NCBI GenBank assembly: GCA_013398275.1 | Contig: VZSE01002493.1 | Location: 3,735 to 67,734 of the forward strand | Reading direction: 5' to 3' | DNA length: 64,000 nt | Source of the DNA: Promerops cafer | Lineage: Eukaryota; Chordata; Aves; Passeriformes; Nectariniidae | Shown here: one piece after another, positions 14,201-22,900 of the stretch | Numbering within the stretch: the first letter of the stretch is position 1 | How the letters are laid out: the number at the start of each line of letters is the position of its first letter | Program-made: the position numbers and the translations under genes | Notes under the pieces: model-generated | What the model was told of the DNA's origin: nothing | The model's input: the letters and a program-made list of their open reading frames with translations, nothing else | Databases searched by the model: none

Positions 14201-17200
14201 GCCCTCATTTGCAACAGTTCTCTGTGTAGTACTGCCACAATAGTCTAACACTTCATAACATTGGATTTGCTCAATCTATCTTTTGTAAGTTAAGTGATTC
14301 AATTACTGTACATTTCCTTAATTAAATTTCTTTTCATTGCAGAGCCTCCCTTTCCAAAAAATACAACACAGCATCACAGCACAAGACCACCAACCTACAC
14401 CTGATAGCTGTATACTCAGTATGGTAGTGGGACAGCTTAAGGTAAACTCTTACTGTTACAGGTTAATGAGTGCTTATGTCTTAGATTTTTGCAGGACTCT
14501 AAATCATGATTTCTGAATACATTTAAATGCTCTTATGGGTGGGTAAGGAACAGGGGTAAGCTTGCATTGGGATATTGTTCCTCTGCTGTTTAAGACTGTC
14601 ATGAAATGCTCCTTCTTTCAAATACCTAGTTCTAGGTAAACCACCTGTAATTTGACAGTCATGTTCTGCCAAGCAAAGTATTGTGGATTTTACTGTGCAG
14701 ACAAATATGTAGGTTCTAGAGGTATCAGTATTTCCCTTACCCTGATGCAGTAAGGTTTTGGTGTCCTCTGTTGCATTTAAAAGCATTGTCAGAGTGTTCT
14801 TGGACAATTTAAGCACATGTAGTTTAAGATCCTCCTTGATGTAATGTTTGCATTGAGCTCTGATTTAGCAGACTTCATTTTGTTAACTGACCACCCTTCA
14901 GTGAGTCCATACTTTTTCTTTACTGTCGCAGGACACAAGCATACAATCCTGGTGTTAGTACAGTCCAGTACCTCTGTAATCAAAACTGATTCAGCAGTGG
15001 GAATGTTGCCTCTGAGATCAAACACTTATTGTTGAAACAGTTGCTTCTTGTGAAGAATGTGATTATTTTTCAGGCTTAGTATGACCATATTGCTGTGTGA
15101 GTGATACTACTGAACTGTGTAAACTTACCCAGTCTGCCAATATACCAGGGCCACATACTTGAAAATTAATGAAGCTGCTTATGAATGAAAGACATTGTCC
15201 TGGAACTTGCAAAAAATACTCTGTATGTAAAGTCAGCTGCAGGCAGAACTTGCTTACAGTGGGTGGTGTTAGTTTAAAAAATGTGAAATTACATAGCAGT
15301 AGTTAAAGTTATCAGAGTTCATTTGGTCCAGCCATGCTGTGAAGTCAGGCCTCTAATGCCATCCAGTCTTTAGAGTTACCTGCACCCAGTTTGTTTTAAA
15401 ATAGCTGTTTAGATTTCCTTTTCCTGCTAACTCAGTGGCACCTCTAGTGTCAAAGCATTCAAACTTCCACTGACACTGTACTGTTTACTAAGCAGACATA
15501 GGACTGAATGTTTGAATCTGCTTGCTAAGCTGTTCTCTTTGTTTTGGGCTGGGCAGCTGAGAAGAGCAGTGCCCAGTGTAATGCATCCACTGTTAAACCT
15601 AACATAGGCAGCTTTGGCTCTCATTAAAATTGCTCCTCCTTCCTAGCTGCGAGTTGGATTCCAGCTTTTTTGTTGCTCAGTCCCACCTGCACACGCTCCG
15701 TGGAAAAGCAGCCACACGTGACCATGGAAAACACTGAATTACAGGACAGACGTGCTGATCTCCTCATCCCTGCTCTTGGGTGTGCACAAAATTCTGTGAG
15801 GTCATCAAGACCTTTTGACTCAATGTCTTGGGCCAGTCACATCTGCACCCAGTTTTGCACAGTCATGTTTTTAAGGTTATTGCATAATTATCAAGCAGAT
15901 CGCAGCTTGCAACAGTGATTGTGTTGGATCCTGTGGCAAGATACCAAGTTCTAAAAGATTCTGTAAAGCTATTGGGTTTTCTCAAACCATAATCCATTAA
16001 TATGGAGGGATTGTGAATGCAGTCTGGGAGCTTTCCATAAGTACCATGACTTGGAGTAGTATTTCTTGATGTATTACTCAGTATAATTTGGGGGATGATG
16101 TGTTAGAGCATCCAGGTATTTGGAGAGAACATACTGGGTTAAAGTATGCCTGCTATCATGATCAAATCCAACTTGCCTGTGAATTTTTGGTAAGTGAGGA
16201 GATGTTTTTCCACTCTTCACATTTATGTGTCTCAAACCTTAGCTTTAAAAAACACATCTTAATCCCTGGGAATGCTGCTTCCCATGGAACAAGTGTCCAG
16301 AAAGTCAAAGTCAACTTAAAACTTTAACTTCATGCTTCTGCCCTGTGTGATACTTATAGAGGTGGACAAATGAAATATCAGGAACAGTCTATGGCATGAA
16401 TGAACCTGGCTGTCATATGTAGTGAATGCTTTTTTCTCATGCCAATTCACACATGTTGACAGCCTTTTTACTGCATCTTAGTGCTGCTCTGTGTACAATA
16501 CAGTAACTGAGAACAACTGGGTGCAGGTGGTGCATTTTAACAAGTGGCTCATGTGTAGCTCCAGTTGATCAGGGAACACTATAACAGGCAAACGTGGAGC
16601 TGCATACTCACTGTTATTTAAAGCTGCCTTCTTAGTGGTGTGGCTGCTCAGCCTGCATATATTGCTCTAGAGGAGAACTGTAAGAGAATTTTTTACAAGG
16701 AAGGGCACTTCCAAGACCGCCAGTAGCATGCTAATATACCAGTATGAACTATAAATAAATAAATAAAGAAAAACTTTTGCAGCAGAATAATCACCTGCAC
16801 TGAGGGGCCTGGGCACAACAGCTTCTTTGAAAAGATGCTGCAGAGTAACAGAGCATCTAAGTAGGTGAATGTCACTAGCAGGGATCTAACTCACTGGCTA
16901 AAGCAGTGCAGTAATTGCTTCCAAAGATCCTCTTTAATGGATGCTGATAGCTATTAATGTTTGGGTGGGGTTATCCTTTTGTAGAGGCATAATAAATACA
17001 CATCCACTTATTCTAATCATATTGGTTTTTATTGCTGTTCATTGTCTGAGTGCTGCTTGCTTGCTTCAACTAGGAAGAGTAAGCATCAGTTTAAACATTT
17101 AGGAGTGAATTCCTTTTGGTGTGACCCTGCTTTGCCAATGTTCATCCAGAATGTCACCCAGTCTCTTCAGTGTGCTTCACCTAGTAATGTATTTCTCCTG

Positions 17201-20200
17201 TCATGCTCAGGCAGATGATGACCAAGTTCTAGGCTTCCACCAAACCTTTTTGTTGAAAAATTTTCAAGGTGCCTGGGTGTGCACCAACGAAGTCTTCAGG
17301 CTAGCCCTCCACAACGTTTAACCCTCTGCCTTACCTGTCTTCCAGTCCTCGCTGTCCTGGTTGAGTAAGGAGTGCTCTCTTCTCACCCTTCTGTCCCTTG
17401 AGCTCGGCTGAGAAGCATGGCTGTGGCTTGTGTGTTCTCAGAGCCATGTGGCAGATCTGTGGCTCTCCCCAGAGTGTGATTTTTGAAGTGATTGATGCAG
17501 AATTAATTGTGAATAACTAATTGTTATGCGGTGTTTCCTAGTCTTAAAAGGAAAAGGAAATTTGCAATTAAAATCACTGGATATTTTTGTAATGCATGCT
17601 GAAAACTTAAAGCATTGCTTAAAGCCTGTTAAATAAGGCTTAACATCTGAAAGAATCTGCAGTCTCAAGTAATTAGCCTTTCCTCTGAGGTAAGGGTTGT
17701 TGCAACCCTGCAGTTCAATCAATAATTGCTGGGGGTGCTGGTGAAGAAGTAAAACCCTCTCTGACCAGCAAGAGGAGGAAAGCTGTGTAACTAAACCTGA
17801 AATGCAAAGCAGTGTTGCATCTCAAACTCTGACATGACTCACTGCTCTTTGAACTGAGGACTTCCTTCTGAGCCTTCAGGTCAGAAAGGATGTAGAAAAA
17901 CTGAAAGGTCAAAAAGCTGCCAAGATTGTGGGCGATGAAGAGCTTGTGGAACTGGGAGAGGAGGTGGCTAAGGGCAATCTGCTTGAAATGTCAATGAAAA
18001 GTAATTGAGTACTTTCAACTACCTGAAAGCAAACTTTTCTCAGTGGTGCCAGACAGTGTAACAAGGGCCAGTGGCTAGAAACCATAACTTGGAAGATACA
18101 GATGGGACACAAGGGAAGATTTTCATGGGAAGACTGAAACCCTGGGAAGTGGTGCCTGGACACCTTGTGAAACATCTGTTCTGTGAGAATTTGAAGACTC
18201 TGACACAAAGCTGTGGCTGATGCAGTGAAAAATGTCCCTGCCCAGGACAGGAGGATTGGATTAGATGATTTCTGAAGGTCCCTTCTGTGGTCCTTTACCA
18301 TCTGTGGACCAATCCCTGTTCTGTGGTTCTGTGACGCAGAGCTGCTGTAGTCTGTGCTCATGTGGAGGAAAAAGACTGGCCTGGAAATCAGGGGATTCTT
18401 CCAGTCTGATTCTGGGACTTCTTTAATTTTGTTTCAATTCAATGATGTCATGGAAGAATTTGAACTGCACAAAGGAAAGTTTTATAGGAAGACTAAAGCC
18501 CTTTGTGTTTTGAGCCTGGGCTCACATGTGGAATGCAAATCCAGAGCTGGACATGCCTGAATTTGGAGTGAAAAGTAAGGATAGAGAGTTTCAGTGGTGT
18601 TATCTGAGCTGTGATGAAGACCTAAACTAAAATGGGATAGGATTAGTCTGTGTTTTCTGGGGCATCTTGAGTCACTGAACTGTGAGCCTTTGCTATGTGC
18701 TAATATTACATAGTCAAAATTTGGGAATGGACTATAAAATATATACTTCACCTTGAATATAATCTAGGATTTTACTTGTTTTTAAGGTATACTGCTTCTC
18801 TATGCTATGAAGGGATAACATGAAAGGAATAAAGAAAATAGCAATGTGTGACTTCATTGTGGGAATTTGCTGTCTATATCACACCAAGTGTTTTGGGGAC
18901 TATTCCCTTTTAGTCTGTCTTTGTGTGTTTAGCCCTGAATTTCTTAAGAAAGGAGGAAATTCTCCTTAAGCCAAAGCATCGAGAGCTGCAGTGCTCTTAT
19001 CAGAGTCTACTTAGGCTTATCAGAAATCAAGGAGACCTACACTAAAGCTTGTCTGGCGACGGTATTTTTTTTCCCAGAGGTATATTTTAAAGCCTACCCC
19101 TGTCAGTAATGACAAGCTCAAATTTGGTGTGAAAAGTACTTATGCAGCTTGTAATAGGTGCCTCAATGATCTGCAACAAGGAGGACAGCTGAGAGTTGAG
19201 AACCTGCCAGCTCCCAAGCAGTGGTGAGGCTCTCCTGGGATGGGTTACACTAGATACCCAGGAGAAGCTGGAAAAGGCACAAACCCACAGGCTTCAGTGC
19301 TCAGGCCACCTCTACAGCACAGATATGTGAGCCTCTCTTCTGGGCATGTGTAGTAGGGATAATACTTCCTTTGAAATAATTGCCATGACTGCTGTCATAC
19401 GTGCTAATGCACGAGACATGCTGGTCTAACCCAGCTGAATTGCTTGTGTTCACACTGGGCTCCTTCCTAGGGAGCCTCTGCCTCATGCAAAGCAGGTGTG
19501 TATTGAGGGACAAGCTGCCCTGTTTGTCTGCTGGACAGTGACTGCTGGCACTTGTCTTGCTTTGAGGATTTTTCTCTCATTCAGTGATATATTGAACACT
19601 GACTTGCTCGTATTTCTGGCCTTACTTGTTGCCTTCTTAGTTTCTGGCTGTAGTAGTTTCCTCATTCACTTTGTTCTTCATGGTTTTATAGTAATTTGTC
19701 TTGGTCTGTTCTCCCCATTCTCATGTTATTGCAAGCTGAAGAGATGTACTCAATTTACTTTCTTCAGTAGGAAACCTTCCTGTAGCTGGATCATTTTTCT
19801 TGTCCTTTTATGACTTTATTGTAGCATTTTTTTAAAACTTATAAGAAATGCATGCAGGATTTGATATGTGGGTGCTCTTTGCCTATTTATGCATTTGCTT
19901 ACTTCTGGGTTTTGGTTCTTTGTTTTTCCCTAACAACTGCTAACCCTGTGCTTGCCTTGATAGCTTTAGAGCGCTCAGCTGGTTTAATAAATAAATATCT
20001 ATTATTATTTCAGTATCACTTTCATGGGGGGCCAGTCTAGGGCCCACTTTGGTTTACCTCTGAATTAGCATACACTTACTGAAACTGCACTTCATGTACA
20101 CCACTTAACTTCCTAGGCGGTTGTCACTGGGAAATCCTTGCAGTGGTTTTTGGATTGGAATGCTTCCTTTCCATGCACCTGAACCACTGTTCTGGCAGAC

Positions 20201-21469
20201 TTGCTGTTGTGTGATATAATTGATGTCCTTTGCAAGTCGATCCTCAAAGCTGACTTGTTTCACAGTCCATGAATATTACTTTTTTAAAGTAAAGTTTTTG
20301 TTTATTCTGTAGTCTGCTTTGCTCTTCAGACTTTTCATTTGTTCTCGGTGAAGAGCAGCAGAACATTGCCAATGAACATTCAGTGCTTTGACAGCCTCTT
20401 TCATGAGCTGCTCTGGCTGCTGCTTTTCAAGGCTCTTTTTTATAAAATTCCCCCCTTTTCTGAAGCTGAATAATCATGTGTTGAAAAAATAAAGCTTAAA
20501 ATCCTCCAAAAATGCTGAATTTTACACACTACAGCCAGCCACCCTCAGAAGATCATTTTGTAGTTGGTCATGTGTGCTGTTCAGATTAAATCCTGTTGTG
20601 TGATTTCCAGCTGATTGATTTGGGAATAATTTGTTATTTTGAGGATTCAGATGTCTCAGAGAAGATGGGTAAATAAACATTAGGTGGGAGTACTGGCCTC
20701 CCTCTAATACTATTTTCTACTTTTGTAGTAATGTTGTAAATACCCAGACATATTGTCAGAGGCAGGAGTGGAGGCCCTGCTGCAGCCATTCCCTGTGCTC
20801 AGAACACATTGTCACAGCTGTAGTGAACACTCTGCTCCCTTCCAGCCATTGCTGGACAGTGGAAGTGGGAAGCACTGTGTTCCTGGCCAGCTGCACCTGC
20901 TCTGGCAAGGCTCTCCAAGCCCAGATCACCTGGGTCATCCAGGCAACGTGTTGACACCAACTCCACAGAAACTCCCTTCTGCCATTAACCCAAAGTTCAG
21001 CAGCTAGAAATTGAACCGCTTTCTTTTAAGCTTCATTCCTGGGCAAGGGATTTGTGATTCAACACTGAGGCAGGCATGTTCCATTAGTGTGGTGAGTGAC
21101 ATGTCAGCAAGTCTTCCACAAAACCCCAACTTCAGATGCCATTGCAGGATTTCCATGTCTCTGGGCCCTTTTTGTCTGCAAAGCCCGTCAGAACAGACCC
21201 TCTGGTGGTATTGGTGTCTCCTGGGGTACTACACATCTTACAGCATGTAATGTCACTGTTAATGTTAGCTTGAAGTTGTCTTATTGTGAGTTTTGGAATG
21301 AGCTTCTCAAAAAATGAGTGTTTTGAACCTTTTTCCCCCTCTCTCTTTCCTACAGGCTGATGAAGATCCTATCATGGGATTCCACCAGATATTTCTATTA
21401 AAGAACATCAACGATGCCTGGGTTTGCACCAATGACATGTTCAGGCTAGCACTGCACAACTTCGGCTGA
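8157..21469 (+). CDS. NUTF2: NUTF2, nuclear transport factor 2 (4 coding exons, 127 aa)
   Basis: Coding segments are 8157-8255, 10203-10274, 14343-14441 and 21356-21469. All introns are GT-AG and all junctions are phase 0, giving 33+24+33+37 = 127 codons plus TGA, the usual vertebrate NTF2 length. The protein starts MGDKPIWEQIG and ends LALHNFG. NTF2 is a homodimeric cone-shaped beta-sheet protein that binds Ran-GDP and FxFG nucleoporins and returns Ran to the nucleus. Residues known from family work are present: Trp7 (nucleoporin binding), Trp41 and Glu42, Asp92 and Asp94 (Ran contacts), Met118 (dimer interface). Ile102 replaces the Met I recall at that position in mammals. The start is the ATG at 8157, 26 bases after an acceptor, so the 5'UTR is spliced. 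The last intron carries a duplicated terminal exon (17211-17321). Identification is very secure. Confidence 0.97.
10203..10274 (+). CDS. NUTF2: NUTF2 second coding exon
   Basis: A 72-base exon between TTTTTCCCCCAG and GTAAGT, phase 0 at both ends. It encodes residues 34-57, including Trp41-Glu42 of the Ran-binding cavity. Confidence 0.95.
12503..12753 (-). mobile_element. CR1 LINE 3' end, minus strand
   Basis: Reading the + strand gives the reverse complement of a CR1 3' end: 'ATCATAGAATCTTCAAGGTTGG' at the terminus, then 'TTCCCTGGGCAGCCCATTAC', 'AGGAAGAAATTCTTCCTGATG' and the 'GGCCATTTCATCTTGTCCTGT' block. Moderate divergence; lies in a NUTF2 intron. Confidence 0.85.
14343..14441 (+). CDS. 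NUTF2: NUTF2 third coding exon
   Basis: A 99-base exon between TTCATTGCAG and GTAAAC, phase 0 at both ends. It encodes residues 58-90 (SLPFQKIQHSI through GQLK). It ends exactly where two alternative terminal exons (17211 or 21356) could be joined in the same phase. Confidence 0.95.
17211..17321 (+). CDS. NUTF2: Duplicated alternative terminal exon of NUTF2 (36 aa + stop)
   Basis: Lies within the last NUTF2 intron, ~4.1 kb before the canonical last exon. An acceptor (pyrimidine-rich tract, then TGCTCAG ending at 17210) is followed by an uninterrupted phase-0 frame starting ADDDQ and ending ALHNV-TAA. Against the canonical exon, 25 of 36 aligned residues are identical. Most of the others are conservative (Glu/Asp, Met/Leu, Ile/Val, Asp/Glu, Met/Val). 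About half of the identical residues use a different synonymous codon, the pattern expected of an old copy kept under protein-level selection. Splicing from 14441 would give a 126-residue NTF2 that keeps Asp92, Asp94, Trp112 and Phe119 but has Val at 118 and lacks the final Phe-Gly. No frameshift or stop is seen, so it does not look like a decayed pseudoexon. Expression is inferred, not shown. Confidence 0.8.
   Translation, partial: ADDDQVLGFHQTFLLKNFQGAWVCTNEVFRLALHNV
17567..17572 (+). promoter_or_regulatory. Possible poly(A) signal for the alternative NUTF2 exon
   Basis: ATTAAA about 245 bases after the stop of the duplicated exon, on the same strand. It would allow use as an alternative last exon. 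The hexamer is short and could occur by chance in this AT-rich intron. Confidence 0.25.
18005..18335 (+). mobile_element. CR1-type LINE 3' fragment
   Basis: Contains 'CAACTACCTGAAAG', 'TTTTCTCAGTGGTGCCAGAC', a 'gggacacaagg' block, 'TGGATTAGATGATTTCTGAAGGTCCCTTC' (shortened here to its key words: ATTAGATGATTTCTGAAGG) and a 'TTCTGTG' end, in the order of CR1 3' tails on the + strand. Diverged. Confidence 0.7.
21356..21469 (+). CDS. NUTF2: NUTF2 canonical terminal coding exon
   Basis: The acceptor CTCTTTCCTACAG ends at 21355 after a long pyrimidine tract. It encodes residues 91-127 from ADEDP to HNFG, then TGA at 21467-21469. It includes the Ran-contacting Asp92 and Asp94, and Met118 and Phe119. 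Confidence 0.96.
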   Translation, partial: ADEDPIMGFHQIFLLKNINDAWVCTNDMFRLALHNFG

Positions 21470-21920
21470 GCTGCCCATCCCGAGGCACCCGGGCTTTTTT
21501 TTTTTTTCTTTTTCTTTTTTCTTTCTTTTTTTTTTTTTTTCCCTGTTTTCCTCCTCTCCTCTTAACTGGTATTATTCACACTCACAGAACATTCCAAATA
21601 TCATACACAAACCTGCAGCACTGCAGAGCGTGAGCAAGCAAGACTTGTGACCTGCCCTTCTGCTGAGTTTACATTGTCACTAGATGAGTTTCTTGTGCAT
21701 GATGTTTGGAAGTTAGACTTAGCTGCATTTGATAAGAGAAATTTGTGTTGTACCAGCATGCCTCGGAAAGAATTTATAATGCAAAAGGTTGTTGTTTATG
21801 TACTGACAAGATGCTCTATAACCCAAAGAAATGAACGAACAGCAGCCTGTACAGCCCAGTTATTGATTTGTTCAGATGTTTCAATGCTACATTACACAAT
21901 AAACCAGAGATTTTCTTAAA
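21470..21920 (+). other. NUTF2: NUTF2 3'UTR with long pyrimidine tract
   Basis: Starts after the stop codon. A nearly unbroken T/C tract runs from 21494 to ~21564, beginning only 25 bases after the stop. The region ends shortly after the AATAAA at 21898-21903. The tract would be U/C-rich in RNA and could bind polypyrimidine-binding proteins; that role is inference. Confidence 0.75.
21898..21903 (+). promoter_or_regulatory. NUTF2: Poly(A) signal of NUTF2
   Basis: Canonical AATAAA ~430 bases after the NUTF2 stop. It is followed by T-rich then T/G-rich sequence (21917-22000) suitable as a downstream element. Confidence 0.75.
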
Positions 21921-22239
21921 AGTTTAAATTATTTTTGAGAGTTGGCTGTGGAGTGTGTGTGATAGTGCTTGCTGGGGGTAGACTGTGTCTGTCTGGTGGG
22001 GAAATGCTTGCAGAGCTGGACCTTGAACTGAACGATTCCTGACAGTTTTACAAGTGAGTGCAGGGCAGGTCTGCCCTCCTCCACACACCTTTTCCTCTCC
22101 TTAGCAGCTTTCATAACAGAGCCTTCTGGCTCAGTTTTTAACACTGACAGCTTAGTTCTCACCTGTTCTATTTTACCAATGCAAATTCCGCAGATAATAC
22201 AGGAGGATGACAAGAGTGATGGTAGCCTGTAGTCAGTCT

Positions 22240-22900
22240 CCGTGCCCTCTCAAAGCCAAGCAGGACACCTGTGTTTTCTTCAGAGGCGAACACAGAGGGT
22301 GGCTCCCGTGCCGCTCTCCAGGAGTTTGTGCCTGAAGCTCTGCTCAGGTTCCGCGCTGTGCTGTGTGTGCAGCTTCCTCTCGTTTGGCAGGAGCCGGTGT
22401 GGGCAGGGCTGCGCCCAGGGCGGCTGTCCCCAGCCTGGTGGTGCCGGTGGCGGATGGGGGGCGGCGCGGGAGCCCCGGGCCGCGCTCCGAGCCCCGGGTC
22501 ACGCTCCCCGCCCCGNNNNNNNNNNNNNNNNNNNNNNNNNNNNNNNNNNNNNNNNNNNNNNNNNNNNNNNNNNNNNNNNNNNNNNNNNNNNNNNNNNNNN
22601 NNNNNNNNNNNNNNNNNNNNNNNNNNNNNNNNNNNNNNNNNNNNNNNNNNNNNNNNNNNNNNNGGCCGTTGCGCCGCCGCCCCGCCGGTTGTCAGCGGTC
22701 GCGCTCGGGGCCCGGCCGGGACCGCTTCGCCTCGGGGCGCCTGGCAGCGCCCTCCGATCCGCCGAGGGCCAGGGGGTCCCGCTCGGCACTACCTCGCTCC
22801 CCGCAGAGCCCGGAGCCAGCGGCGCGGTGCGGACCGGCCGGTGAGGAGAGGAGCCCCCCGCCTGGGGACCCTCGCTTGAGGGAGGGGGTTGTTGGCGCTG
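22240..22900 (+). promoter_or_regulatory. EDC4: EDC4 promoter CpG island (interrupted by gap)
   Basis: Abrupt rise to very high GC and CpG density from ~22360 to ~22960, only ~300-450 bases after the NUTF2 poly(A) signal, on the side where EDC4 begins. The 148-base N run sits in the densest part. I infer the EDC4 promoter and first exon. The very long open frames through this block arise from stop-poor GC-rich sequence and the Ns. Confidence 0.7.
22516..22663. other. Assembly gap (148 Ns)
   Basis: A run of N at the core of the GC-rich island, flanked by extremely GC-rich sequence. The conserved EDC4 N-terminal peptide is not found anywhere else upstream of 26627. The first coding exon (about 27 codons, ending in phase 1) therefore probably lies here. 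Confidence 0.95.

Larger units (their letters stand above)
8256..14342 (+). other. NUTF2 introns between coding exons 1-3
   Basis: Two introns (8256-10202 and 10275-14342). The second contains a minus-strand CR1 fragment at 12503-12753. The 165-codon and 124-codon frames at 12728-13225 and 13396-13770 look like chance openings next to the repeat. No other feature is supported. Confidence 0.6.
14442..21355 (+). other. Last NUTF2 intron
   Basis: A 6.9 kb intron holding the duplicated terminal exon (17211-17321) and a CR1 fragment (~18005-18335). A short (TAAA)n microsatellite sits at ~16751-16768. The rest is AT-rich with no recognised gene. Confidence 0.65.

Noticed and set aside
18611..18680. 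Possible C/D box snoRNA (GTGATGA ... CTGA)
   Set aside because: The boxes are at a plausible distance, but the flanks do not form a terminal stem and no internal C'/D' boxes are convincing.
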